Below, in pieces: positions 17,031 to 26,499 of a DNA stretch of 64,000 nucleotides. The stretch spans positions 434,001 to 498,000 of the forward strand of contig NZ_CP121651.1 in the NCBI RefSeq assembly GCF_029714405.1, read 5' to 3'. The position numbers were made by a program, and so were the translations under genes. The notes beneath the pieces were generated by a model. It had not been told where the DNA came from, ran no database searches, and saw only the letters and a program-made list of their open reading frames with translations. Origin of the DNA: Bradyrhizobium sp. CB82. GTDB taxonomy: Bacteria > Pseudomonadota > Alphaproteobacteria > Rhizobiales > Xanthobacteraceae. The stretch's first letter is position 1. Each line of letters opens with the position of its first letter.

Positions 17031-18560
17031 TCAAGCTTGGCCCATGGCCATAGCAACATCATGATAGTGCGAGGTGACAGTGCTGCGGGCTTCCTTTCGG
17101 AGGATGTATGGATTTTCCTCCGGATTGCGCCGCCGGAACTGCGCCTTCGGGCTTGAGACAAGCCGGTAAAGTGCTTTTCCGTCGGTCCCGCCGCGTTCAT
17201 TCCGACCAAACACGAGCCAGGTTTTCGCCTTGCCCGGTTCCGGGGTTCGGTACCATTTCCGCATCAAAGGTTTGATGCGAGATCGGTATTTGTGCCCCAG
17301 CCAATGCGCCATTTTCCAGAACACGACATGGTCGATGCGCCGGAATACGTACGCGGTGAAGTCGGTGAACTTGTAGAACGCTGCCCATCCCGCCAGTTGG
17401 CGGTTCAGGCCGGCGATCATGTCGACCGTGCTGACACTATGATTGCCGGAGAGGGTTTCAGTGAGCCTGCGAACAAACCCCTTCGCCTTTTCCTTGGGTA
17501 TCGTTGTGACGACGGACATGCGCCCGTGCGACCCTCGTTTGCGAATGATCCTGTGCCCCAGAAAGACGAAGCCGTCATTGACGTGGGTGATATGGGTTTT
17601 CTCCATATTCAGCATCAATTTCAGCTTGCCTTCCAGAAAGGCGCGGCATTCCTCGCGGATTTCCTCTGCTTGAGCTTTGGTCCCTTTTACGATCACGACA
17701 AAGTCGTCAGCGTATCGGCAGTAAGCAACCGCCGGCTTCCATTGCCGGTTCTCTCGAACCGTAATAGGGCGGCCCAGCTTGATGCCGAAGTTCCATGCCC
17801 AGCGGTCCTTGCGGGCCTTGTCGCTCAGGTATTTCGCCTCCAGCCACGCATCGAACTCATGGAGCATGATGTTGGACAAGAGCGGTGACAGCACGCCACC
17901 TTGCGGAACACCCTCGCTGGAGGCTTTAAACAGGTCACGGTCAATGTGACCTGCCTTCAGGAACCGCCAGAGAAGATCAACAAATCGCCCATCCTGCACT
18001 CGTCGCCGCACACATCTGATAAGCAGCCGGTGATGGACCGTGTCGAAGTAGCTTGCCAGATCACCTTCGATGATCCAGCGGCCCCTCGTCGTATCGGCTC
18101 CATCCTGAAGCTGTATCTTCACGGTGCGGACGGCATGGTGCACGCTCCGTTCAGGCCGGAAGCCATAGGATAGGCGATGGAAGTCGCTTTCCCAGATTGG
18201 CTCCATGGCCATGAGCATGGCTCGTTGGACGATGCGATCCGTCAGAGTCGGAATACCCAGTGGGCGTAGCTTGCCGTTGGTTTTCGGGATATAGATTCGC
18301 TTCACCGGCTGGGGGCGATAACTCTCGTCCAGCAGGCTTTTCCGCAGGTCATCCAGATGCTGATCCAGTCTGACCTGCAGTCGTTGCTTATCTATTCCGT
18401 CGATGCCCGGTGTTCGTGCGCCACTTGACGCCAGAACAATCCGAGCGGCCTCGGCAAGCCATTCCCGGTTGGCAATCAGCCGAAGGAGGCGATCGAACCT
18501 TCGGTTCGGGTCGCTCTCGGCCCATGTCGCGAGCTTGTGCTGCATTTCACTGATTATCAA
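17031..18560 (-). CDS. ltrA: Group II intron reverse transcriptase/maturase
   Basis: 509 residues. RT blocks are in order: TPGIDGIDKQRL near 50, GKLRPLGIPTLTDRIVQ near 95, YGFRPERSVHHAV near 130, GDLASYFDTVHH near 165, VPQGGVLSPLLSNIMLHEFD near 220, and the catalytic AYCRYADDFVVI near 285. The maturase (GIIM) thumb follows, with SVSTVDMIAGLNRQLAGWAA near 375. No HNH endonuclease is seen at the C terminus. It splices the intron RNA and copies it into new sites. The stop lies 5 bp before domain V, the usual position within domain IV. Confidence 0.93.
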   Translation of the reverse strand: MIISEMQHKLATWAESDPNRRFDRLLRLIANREWLAEAARIVLASSGARTPGIDGIDKQRLQVRLDQHLDDLRKSLLDESYRPQPVKRIYIPKTNGKLRPLGIPTLTDRIVQRAMLMAMEPIWESDFHRLSYGFRPERSVHHAVRTVKIQLQDGADTTRGRWIIEGDLASYFDTVHHRLLIRCVRRRVQDGRFVDLLWRFLKAGHIDRDLFKASSEGVPQGGVLSPLLSNIMLHEFDAWLEAKYLSDKARKDRWAWNFGIKLGRPITVRENRQWKPAVAYCRYADDFVVIVKGTKAQAEEIREECRAFLEGKLKLMLNMEKTHITHVNDGFVFLGHRIIRKRGSHGRMSVVTTIPKEKAKGFVRRLTETLSGNHSVSTVDMIAGLNRQLAGWAAFYKFTDFTAYVFRRIDHVVFWKMAHWLGHKYRSRIKPLMRKWYRTPEPGKAKTWLVFGRNERGGTDGKALYRLVSSPKAQFRRRNPEENPYILRKEARSTVTSHYHDVAMAMGQA

Positions 18561-19220
18561 AGGTCTTCACCTCGTTCGGTCAGATAGTTTGCAATCCAAG
18601 CAGTTTGAACTGCTCCCCTTCGCCATGTGGCAGGCTTTCCCTGCCGCGGACTACTACGGGAACTCCGCCAGCATGGTGGACATCAGGGTCAACTCCCTTG
18701 CGACGCAAAGCATCGTTGGCATTCCATCATGCCTTCCCTCGTTCATATACTGGACGTCATCGTATTGGTGAGGCTGCCGGTCGCAGTCTTTTCCCTTGCT
18801 TTCCGCAAGTCGATGCCGATGCCATGGTCTGGCTGCGTTCTCCCCATGACTACTCGCGAGCGTCCTTACATCTGGGCTCGCGTTCGGATGCCGGCCGTCA
18901 TATCTGTCCGGCGACATCATCAGCATTCCACCTGTTAAGCCGTGTAGACGGAGGCGACATTTCAGCCCTTAGATGCGGGTAAACCGGTTCGTGTTCCTCA
19001 ACCTTCCAATACTTCAGCCTCGGGGACCATCTCGGCTTAACGGCTTCGCCTCAATCCCCTTTACCTGCGGGCTACGTCACCCTGCCAGTTGACGACAGGT
19101 CACCGCCGCTTGGGCTCATGTCCCCTCACAGCAGGGGACAAGTCATTTTGTTTTCTCCCAATCCTCCTTTCTCTTTTGCATTCCAGTCATACGCTACCCC
19201 AACTGTGGGGCGAGGCGCAC

Positions 19221-19412
19221 TGTAGGTGATGTCCATCGCCCAGACCTGGTTCGGGCGTGTGATCTCCATCCCGCGCAGCAGATACGGATAGATCTTGTGT
19301 CCAGGCTCGGGCTTGGTGGTACGCGGCCGGCGGTAGAGCGCCTCTATCCCCATCCGCCGCATCAGCGTTTTAATATGCCGGCGGCCGATCTTGCACCCCT
19401 CGGCAGCCAACA
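19221..19412 (-). pseudogene. IS3 orfB, 5' exon fragment
   Basis: Encodes LLAAEGCKIGRRHIKTLMRR, IEALYRRPRTTKPEPGHKIY and the beginning of the rve core, RPNQVWAMDITY, where the intron enters. The first 60 or so residues of orfB are missing at the junction with the IS110 element near 19413. Confidence 0.8.
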
Positions 19413-21011
19413 GGTCTCGCGCCCCCTGTGGGATAGAAACGGGTAACCGCTAGACTGCGGCCGGAAGGGAGCGGCCGATACGATTTTGGTGGCACGTGAC
19501 CCCGTCAAAAAACCTGGTCCATGGGCTGTTGCGCACTTGAGAGTGGTGACGCCATCTCGGCGATCCCGTTTAGGAATTTGAATGAATTGCGCAGCCCAGC
19601 CCTTCCGCCGGAGTCAGGAGGAGCTACAGATGAATCCCAAAAGATCGAAGTCGAAGGACGGCGGTAAGATGCCGATGGTGCACCCGAACGCGGCTGCCAT
19701 CGACGTTGGCGCCACCATGCATATGGCGGCCGTTAGGGCAGATCGCGCACCGGAGCCAGTCCACAGTTTCGGTACCTTCACGGCCGATCTGCATCGGCTG
19801 GTCGACTGGTTTACGGAATGCGGCGTCGAGACCGTCGTCATGGAATCGACCAGCGTCTACTGGATTCCGATTTTCGAGCTTCTCGATGCCCGGGGATTTA
19901 CCGTGTTTCTTGTCAACGCGCGCGATGCCAAGCACGTGCCGGGGCGTAAGACCGATGTCAGCGATGCGCAATGGCTGCAGCGGCTCCATTCATTCGGGTT
20001 GCTGCGGGCCAGCTTTCAGCCCAAAGGGCAGATTGCCGAACTGCGAGCCTACGTGCGTCAGCGCGAGCGTCTGCTGGAGTACGCGGCCTCACACATCCAG
20101 CATATGCAGAAGGCCTTGACGGAGATGAATCTTCAGCTCCACCACGTCGTCGCCGACATCACCGACGCGACCGGCCTGCGTATCATACGCGCGATCCTTG
20201 CCGGCGAGCGCGATCCCGAGGCGCTGGCGTGCTTGCGCCACTACAGTTGCCACGCCAGTGCCGAGACGATTGCGAAGGCGCTCACCGGCAGCTACCGAGC
20301 CGAGCATCTGTTTGCGCTCGAGCAGGCACTTGCGCTTTACGACACCTACCACGAGAAGGCATCTGCCTGCGACGCCCGGATCGAAGCCGTGTTGAAGGAA
20401 CTGAGCAACCATCGCGGACGTGGCCATGGACCAGCACCGCCGGCCTCACTGCGTCGGAATCGAACCGATCAGGCGAACGCTCTAGCTTTCGACGTCCGCG
20501 AGGCGCTGTTCGCGTTGCTGGGAAAAGACATCACCACGATCGACGGCCTCGGTTCTTACCTCTCGCTGAAGCTGATCGCTGAATGCGGTGACGACCTCTC
20601 CTCGTGGCCAAGTGCAAAGCATTTTACCTCCTGGCTAGGACTGGCGCCGAGCAACAAGGTCTCCGGCGGCAAAAGGCTCTCGTCCCGAACGCGCCGATCC
20701 GGCGGCCGGGCGGCGGCGCTTCTGCGCCTTGCTGCCGTCACCGTCGGACGCACCGATACTGCGCTCGGCGCCTTTTACAGGAGACTTTCATCGCGCATCG
20801 GTAAGGCCAAGGCAGTGACCGCCACGGCCCGCAAGATCGCAGTTCTGTTCTACAATGCTGTGCGATACGGAATGGACTATGTCGATCCCGGGGCCTCGTC
20901 CTACGAGACGCGCTACCGGACGCGAGTGGTCAACAATTTGCATCGGCGTGCCAAGGCATTCGGCTTCGTTCTCCAGCCCTTGGAGCCGAACGTCGGCGAT
21001 GCCGTTTCTTA
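19413..21011 (+). mobile_element. IS110 family (IS1111-type) element in IS3
   Basis: About 1.6 kb with related motifs near both ends: ATAGAAACGGG at 19433 and, inverted, CCGTTTCTTA at 21003. A ~200-bp noncoding leader precedes the transposase. It replaces the last codons of orfA and the beginning of orfB. It is homologous to the element at 36933-38533, including the leader segment with GAGAGTGGTGACGC. Confidence 0.75.
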
Positions 21012-21012
21012 G
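19630..21012 (+). CDS. IS110 family transposase (IS1111 type)
   Basis: About 460 residues from the ATG at 19630, chosen because AGGAGGAGCTACAG precedes it. DEDD motifs: AAIDVGATMHMAAV near 25 (catalytic Asp), VVMESTSVYWIPIFE near 75 (Glu), and GRKTDVSDAQWLQ near 110 (Asp). The C-terminal half has IDGLGSYLSLKLIAECG near 320, KHFTSWLGLAPSNKVSGGK near 345, and ARKIAVLFYNAVRYGM near 415. It appears intact. It would recombine the element with guidance from its own noncoding RNA. Confidence 0.92.
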   Translation: MNPKRSKSKDGGKMPMVHPNAAAIDVGATMHMAAVRADRAPEPVHSFGTFTADLHRLVDWFTECGVETVVMESTSVYWIPIFELLDARGFTVFLVNARDAKHVPGRKTDVSDAQWLQRLHSFGLLRASFQPKGQIAELRAYVRQRERLLEYAASHIQHMQKALTEMNLQLHHVVADITDATGLRIIRAILAGERDPEALACLRHYSCHASAETIAKALTGSYRAEHLFALEQALALYDTYHEKASACDARIEAVLKELSNHRGRGHGPAPPASLRRNRTDQANALAFDVREALFALLGKDITTIDGLGSYLSLKLIAECGDDLSSWPSAKHFTSWLGLAPSNKVSGGKRLSSRTRRSGGRAAALLRLAAVTVGRTDTALGAFYRRLSSRIGKAKAVTATARKIAVLFYNAVRYGMDYVDPGASSYETRYRTRVVNNLHRRAKAFGFVLQPLEPNVGDAVS

Positions 21013-21275
21013 GAATCGTTCTCCAGCGTGAGCTCCCCGATCTTGGCGTGCAGCGTTTTCACGTCCACCGCGGGCTCGCTCGTTCTGTTGCCACCGCCAG
21101 GACCAAATACCTCGGCCGCCGCTTCCTGAAGCTGTGACTTCCACTGCGTGATCTGGTTCGGGTGCACGTCGAAATGCTCAGCCAGCTGGGCCAGCGTCAT
21201 CTCACCCTTGATCGCGGCTAACGCCACCTTCGCCTTGAATGCCGGTGCGTGGTGCCGACGGGTTCGTCTGCTCAT
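21013..21275 (-). pseudogene. IS3 orfA, 3'-truncated
   Basis: Start at 21275 follows AGGAGAGACG. It encodes the helix-turn-helix that binds the element ends (HHAPAFKAKVALAAIKGEMT, LAQLAEHFDVHPNQITQWK) and the leucine-zipper start (KIGELTLEND). The frame then runs into the IS110 end, losing about 20 residues and the frameshift window to orfB. Confidence 0.85.
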
Positions 21276-21432
21276 CGTCTCTCCTGATTCGCGGGACAAT
21301 CTTGCCCGCCGTCAGGCAGAAACTCCACTTATCGCCCCGTCCAGAATTCCGGAGCCAGCTCTGACATGCACTGGGCGCTATCGGATTTGATCCTGCCGAA
21401 CTGACGCATCGGAGACTTGCCAGTAGAGCTCA

Positions 21433-22350
21433 TTGGCGGCTTCGCGATTACGGAAGCTCCGGCTCAGAGACTCGCTGCTCATTATCGCCGCTCCAATCAA
21501 GCGGCCCTACATCTGGGATCTCGGGCCAAACGTCAGCGCCATCCGCTACTGCCTGAGCAACGGCGTGCGCGTATACCTCCTCGAATGGATTGCACCGACA
21601 TTACCAGGCGGACATATCGGGCTTGATGAATGCGTGAGCGCCATATCCGAATGTGTGGCGACGATCACCACCGAGCCGAAAGCGGCAAAGCCCTTCCTGA
21701 TCGGCCACTCGCTTGGCGGGACGTTAGCGGCGGCCTTTAGCGCATACGAACCGCGAGCTATCCGCGGTCTATTGCTTCTCGGCGCGCCCCTTTGCTTTCC
21801 ACCAGGGACGAACAGATTTCGCGATGCGCTCGTCTCGATGATTCCGCCTGATCTGAGTGAAACCGACATCATTCCGGGGTCGCTGCTGTCGCATGCAAGC
21901 GCCTTCGTCTCCCCTGATACTTTCGTATGGTCCCGGTTGATAGATGCAGCAATGAGCATTGCTGACTTACGGGCGTTGGATGTCCATGCGCGGGTTGAGC
22001 GCTGGGCACTTGACGAAGCCCCGCTCCCAGGGAAGCTGATCCATCAGATTGCCGAATGGCTTTATCGAGAAAACCGGTTCTGCCGAGGCACCCTTACCGT
22101 GCTCGGTCGCACGATTGGCCCGTCCTGTCTTGACCTTCCGACGCTCGCGGTCGTCAACACGGCAGACGAGGTTGCGCCGCTGGCCTCGTTTGAATCGCTC
22201 CTTGAGGCGTTGCCTACCAAGGATGTCTCGCTCATCAAATACTCCGGCGAGATTGGGGTTGCATTGCAGCACCTCGGAATCCTTGTAGGACGGGAGGCCT
22301 ACCAGCGTATCTGGCCGAGCATCATCGCTTGGCTGGCGGCGCATCGCTGA
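21433..22350 (+). pseudogene. PhaC-like alpha/beta hydrolase, N-terminus lost at IS3 end
   Basis: The frame opens only with a TTG at 21433 after an in-frame TAG at 21424, about 100 bp from the right end of the IS3 element. The body resembles class III PHA-synthase relatives: APIKRPYIWDLGPNVSAIRY near 20, GVRVYLLEWIAP near 45, and the nucleophile elbow IGHSLGGTLAAAF near 90, with Ser where true PHA synthases have Cys. NTADEVAPLASFE near 240 holds the likely acid. The polyester-synthase-like N terminus is missing and GGFAITEAPAQR is visible in another frame just upstream, so a frameshift is also likely. It could still fold as a small hydrolase. Confidence 0.6.
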
Positions 22351-22395
22351 CGAACCGGAGTATCGGCTCACGCGCTACGAACTCAGTGACCGACC

Positions 22396-22931
22396 ATGGG
22401 ACAGGCTAAGCAGATTCGCGTCGCGCCGATCACGAAGAAGGATGCCGACGCGCTGATCAAGCGGCTGCATTACGGTCAACAATGCTTTCCTTGCGCTTGG
22501 CGTCTTTCTCGGCCGCGCCTTGAAGGCGCGATGACGTTCGGTCCGTCGATGGACAAGAGCAACATTCAGGTGCTGGTGCGCGAGACGCCGTGGAACGGCT
22601 TGCTCGAATTGAACCGGCTGGCGTTCTCCGAGGCGCTGCCGCGCAATAGCGAAAGCCGCGCGCTCTCGATCGCACTGCGGATGATCAAAAAGCATTATCC
22701 GCATATCGTGGGTGATCTCGTTCGCCGATGGATTCCAGTGCGGCGACGGCACGATCTATCGCGCAGCGGGCTTCGTGCTCACCGGCATCAAGGTGAACAA
22801 GAGTTTTGCTGCGGATGCCCGACGGCACCGTTCCGCACAAGATGACGCAAGTGACCGGCAAGAACGCGGCTGGCTCGAGGTCCGCGAAAGCGGCACCTAC
22901 GGTGCGTCTGCCGAAAAACACCGAAGCCTAG
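22396..22931 (+). pseudogene. Phage Mom-like DNA-modification protein, multiply frameshifted
   Basis: Pieces of one protein appear in alternating frames: IRVAPITKKDADALIKRLHY, then FLALGVFLGRAL in a second frame, then EGAMTFGPSMDKSNIQVLV and WNGLLELNRLAFSEALPRNS back in the first, then ISFADGFQCGDGTIYRAAGF (VLTGIKVNKS) in a third, and LLRMPDGTVPHKMTQVTGKN in a fourth. This is the layout of Mom-family proteins, acetyltransferase-fold enzymes that alter adenine in phage DNA to evade restriction. At least four frameshifts make it non-functional. It lies downstream of the hydrolase remnant and is probably a prophage relic. Confidence 0.7.
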
Positions 22932-23534
22932 GACCCGTTGGTATCAGGCATCGCAACCCGATATTTCCCCAGCGGTCCTTTGGGCTAAACGTGGAGATTC
23001 CGCGCTTCGGCAACTCTGGCGGAAGAGAAGGAAGCGGACCTCCCAAAACAGCAGACGCAGGACTATGGCCCACGTTGCCCAACCTGCGCGGCCTGCCCCC
23101 GCTTGACGCATTCCTTTCTCGATACCCGCAATGGCAACACTGTCCGGCTGTACCAATGTCGGTGCGGCGAGCGCAGGAGCGTAACAGGCGCTCGCGCGAG
23201 CTTTGAATTCGGGCAGGTCGGTTGGGAGCTTAACCGCGAGGCTGCGCAGGCCCACCTCGCCAGACGTGCTCAAAGGCAGATTACCTGTACAAACAGGTAC
23301 CCGCAACGCGACGGTTCAAGCACCGCAGGAAGGTGCTGCGCGATGCTTTGTGGCTGCGCGGATGCTCTCACTTACCCTTACCTTTGCCTTTATCGTTATC
23401 ATGCTTCTGGCCGCCCTTGCGCTCACCCTTGTGGGCGCCCTTGTGGCCGCCAGCAACAGGCCCGGTTCCATAACGACCCTGAAAGACCGTTTGCTTCACT
23501 GGAATGCCACGGCCGCCACAGCGCCCGCGGTTCC
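22932..23534. other. Gene-poor patchwork, possible Lys/Gly-rich tail on reverse strand
   Basis: No complete gene is recognised. On the reverse strand an open frame ending at 23368 encodes a repetitive basic tail (GGHKGAHKGERKGGQKHDND followed by KGKGKGK). It has no start of its own and may be the end of a lost gene. Confidence 0.35.
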
Positions 23535-23726
23535 TTAGGCGACCGTTATTTGGTATCCCGAAATTTTTTCAAAGTCCGGTATCAGTGCGTCAATTGCCGG
23601 ATGCAAACCCACCGCGCTTAGAAATCTAATCTCAGCCGCTCTGGCGATGGCCCCGGCGGTGATACCAAGCAAGGCAAGTCCGAATGCGATTGTCGCAGAC
23701 ACACTTCGGATGTTGCGCCGATTCAT
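23535..23726 (-). pseudogene. ModA-like periplasmic binding protein, N-terminal fragment
   Basis: 63 residues: a signal peptide (IRSVSATIAFGLALLGITAG, cleavage near ARAAE) followed by IRFLSAVGLHPAIDALIPDF and EKISGYQITVA, the opening of an SBP_bac_11 (molybdate-type) binding fold. The frame stops where the first lobe should continue; normal members have about 250 residues. Confidence 0.65.
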
Positions 23727-23739
23727 GTCCAGCTTACCC

Positions 23740-23815
23740 CTGGGATTGTCGGCTCATTGGGATAGACCGGAAGCGAACGGCCGACCGCCCGAACGGCGCT
23801 TTTGACCCTAACGCG
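23740..23815 (-). repeat. Second dispersed repeat family, copy 3
   Basis: The reverse strand reads GGGTCAAAAGCGCCGTTCGG, GCGGTCGGCCG and TTCCGGTCTATCCCAATGAG, then CCGAC, matching 15045-15115. Confidence 0.6.
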
Positions 23816-24109
23816 AGTGCGCCAGTTCGCTGGCAAAGAATAGGAGGTGAAAGTCCCCCATGGGGTAAGGAATAGCCAACCGCCCCGACCCCGAGTGATG
23901 CACGGCGTCCCGTGAGGGGCGACGTGAAGCGTTCACAGGGGAGACCACGGGCCAAGTATCGAGCTGCGAAACGGGTCTGATTCCGAGGTGCCGATCTCGT
24001 TCGCTTGAAGAGAAGGCAACATCGTCCCATGACGTACTGGCTTGCATGGGAAGAACCTCGCACAGTCGGAGGCCTTGTGCACGTGGAGAAGTTCTGGCGG
24101 CCTCGAGGT

Positions 24110-24572
24110 TGAGCTGCGCCACCTGGAGCTTTTGCACGAGATCGGTGGTTCTGGTGAAGAGAACGCGCCATCCGTTCTCGATCAGAGCGAGGCCGAGAGC
24201 ACTTGCGAGATGGCTCTTTCCGCCACCGGGCGGGCCAAACAGCAGCAAATTGGCGCCCTTGCCCAGCCAGCCGTCGCCGGCGGCGAGCGCGGTGACCTGC
24301 GCCTTGGAGACCATCGGCACGGCCTCGAAGTCGAAGTTGTCGAAGGTCTTTCCGGCTGGCAGCCGTGCGTCGACGAGGTGGCGCTCGATGCGACGGCGGC
24401 CGCGTTCAGCGATCTCGTGCTCGGCAATAGTGGCGAGGAAGCGGGCCGCCGGCCAGCCTTCCTTGTCGGACTGCTCAGCAAATTGCGGCCACAGCACCTT
24501 GATGGCGGGCAGCCGCAGCTCGTTGAGCAACAGGTTGAGGCGCGCGGTGTCGACGGTGTTGGCCGTGTTCAT
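24110..24572 (-). pseudogene. istB: IS21-family helper ATPase IstB, 3'-truncated
   Basis: Start at 24572 after GGAGGTGCCGC. The N-terminal domain (TARLNLLLNELRLPAIKVLW) and Walker A region (LLLFGPPGGGKSHLASALGL) are normal, and the frame follows the family to LVQKLQVAQ. There it leaves the family: Walker B and the remaining about 120 residues are replaced by unrelated sequence up to 23808. It cannot hydrolyse ATP as read. Confidence 0.85.
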
Positions 24573-24609
24573 GCGGCACCTCCGATCTCGGCGGTGCCGA
24601 TAAGGCACT

Positions 24610-25353
<744 letters not shown>

Positions 25354-25361
25354 CTAGAAAA

Positions 25362-25565
25362 ATGCCGTCAGGAATGGTCAAAAAGTGGGTTGCCGATCGA
25401 GGTTTTGGATTTATCACGCCGGATGCTGGCGGAGGCGACGTCTTTATGCACATAAAAGCCCTGCCACGCGGCGTAGAGCCTCACGAGGGCGCGCGTGTGA
25501 CCTATGACGTCGCCCAGGACGCCCAGAGCGGCAAGATGCAGGCGACCAATGTGCGGATCATCTAG
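25362..25565 (+). CDS. Cold-shock-domain protein (CspA family)
   Basis: 67 residues, the usual length. AAGGAACTAGAAAA precedes the ATG. The OB fold is complete: GMVKKWVADRGFGFITPDAG contains RNP1 (RGFGFI), GGDVFMHIKAL contains RNP2 (DVFMH), and RVTYDVAQDAQSGKMQATNV ends the barrel. It binds single-stranded RNA or DNA and acts as an RNA chaperone. Met replaces the more common Val/Phe in RNP2. Transcribed alone. Confidence 0.95.
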   Translation: MPSGMVKKWVADRGFGFITPDAGGGDVFMHIKALPRGVEPHEGARVTYDVAQDAQSGKMQATNVRII

Positions 25566-25650
25566 AGATTTCGCCACGGGCACCTGATTTGACTCCAGGG
25601 TCGGAGGACACGACCAAAAGGGCGCGGGGCCGAAGCGAAGGGGAACGACC

Positions 25651-25911
25651 ATGAAGCCGGTAATCGGACTTATCGCGCTGCTCTCTACTACTTGCGCGTT
25701 TGCTCAAGCCGCTCCACCGAAGGCGGCTAGACATCCTGTTCAGGCCAAACCGCAAGCGCCAATGGGTTGCAAACTGGTCGGCACGGTCAGGGGCACCAAG
25801 ATCTGGGCGGGTGACTGCATTGCTGCGGCACCCGCAGCGGAAACTCCACAGCCAGAACCTCCGCCGCCTCCACCCCCTAGCGGCGTCACCGCGCCCGCAG
25901 AGAAGCAGTAA
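25651..25911 (+). CDS. Small exported proline-rich protein
   Basis: 86 residues; AAGGGGAACGACC lies before the ATG. A signal peptide (MKPVIGLIALLSTTCAFAQA) is followed by MGCKLVGTVRGTKIWAGDC, which places two cysteines for a probable disulphide, and then by a run of alanine, glutamate and eight prolines. I do not recognise a named family; a periplasmic or envelope location is likely. Confidence 0.7.
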   Translation: MKPVIGLIALLSTTCAFAQAAPPKAARHPVQAKPQAPMGCKLVGTVRGTKIWAGDCIAAAPAAETPQPEPPPPPPPSGVTAPAEKQ

Positions 25912-25967
25912 TCGGCACCGTTCCGCCCACTAGTCGAGATCGGGCTGAGCCGTCGAGAGGTCACTCC

Positions 25968-26462
25968 TGGCTTCGCCGCGCCATCGCCTCGGTTGACTCG
26001 ATAGGTGCGCACGCGCCCCATTGCGATGCCCGGGCCAAACAGTACACCCGCTGGAAACGCCCCGAATTTCAAGGATCGAAAGCCGCTCTCCGCGCGTTGA
26101 CTATTGAGCCCAAGTGCGGAGGTCACCAATGATCAGCGACCGAGAACGGCGGGCTAGCACAGCGGCAGAACGCGAAGCCCACAAGGCATTCAAAATGGTC
26201 AAGCCGAAGGAAGCTATGTCCGACTACGCCAAAGCGCAAAAGGCCTTCCACGATAACCGAGAACGCCTAAAGGCAGAACGGCTGGCGCGGGAGGCTGAAG
26301 CGGCCAACCGCACAAAAGCAGGTTGAGCGTCCATCTGGATGACCACAGAGAGCCAAGTTTGGTAGCTTGCTAGAACGGACAGCGCGATGATCGCGCTGAA
26401 GGCGAAGGCAAAGTAGGGATGCCAGAGCTGCAGGTTTCCCATTGGCTGATGATCGCGGGCGG
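25968..26462 (+). repeat. Duplicated ~500-bp module, copy 1
   Basis: Closely matches 57608-58112: both contain TTGACTCGATAGGTGCGCAC, CTCCGCGCGTTGACTATTGA, the 65-residue gene and ATGCCAGAGCTGCAG. Identity falls off after CTGATGATCGCGGGCGGC in both. The two copies are about 31.6 kb apart in the same orientation. Confidence 0.85.
26129..26326 (+). CDS. Small charged helical protein, copy 1
   Basis: 65 residues after GGAGGTCACCA. Very hydrophilic with many A, E, K and R residues (REAHKAFKMVKPKEAMSDYA, KAQKAFHDNRERLKAERLAR), so probably one long helix or coiled coil. It differs from the copy at 57779 by only three residues (S/R, M/K and R/S). Function is unknown. Retention of both frames after duplication supports a real gene. 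Confidence 0.7.
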   Translation: MISDRERRASTAAEREAHKAFKMVKPKEAMSDYAKAQKAFHDNRERLKAERLAREAEAANRTKAG

Positions 26463-26499
26463 CCAGCGTCTGCGCTCTCACGTGAGAGATTTGACGTAG
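26419..26499 (+). pseudogene. Truncated single-membrane-segment protein
   Basis: Begins MPELQVSHWLMIAGG like the gene at 58069, then leaves the match and stops after 26 residues, before the membrane helix is complete. The duplication boundary cuts it. Confidence 0.6.

Larger units (their letters stand above)
16958..19220 (-). mobile_element. Group II intron, full length, in IS3 orfB
   Basis: 2,263 bp. The 5' end is GTGCGCC directly after exon bases ...ATCACCTACA; the 3' end is ...TTACTCCAC directly before TCCCGATGGCG. Removing it makes the orfB frame continuous. It carries its own reverse transcriptase gene and a clear domain V and VI next to the 3' end. Domains I-IV would lie within 18561-19220. 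Confidence 0.85.
16475..21334 (-). mobile_element. IS3-family element split by a group II intron and an IS110 element
   Basis: Outer inverted repeats are CGATAAGTGGAGCTTCTGCC at 16475-16494 and GGCAGAAACTCCACTTATCG at 21315-21334, with one mismatch. Between them, read from right to left, lie orfA (21013-21275), an IS1111-type element (about 19413-21011), the middle of orfB (19221-19412), a group II intron (16958-19220) and the 3' part of orfB (16499-16957). The ends of orfA and start of orfB are missing at the IS110 junctions. Confidence 0.8.

Noticed and set aside
16499..17209. Fusion of IS3 orfB with an unrelated N terminus
   Set aside because: The upstream part is read from the group II intron's 3' end; the true junction is the intron boundary at 16957/16958.
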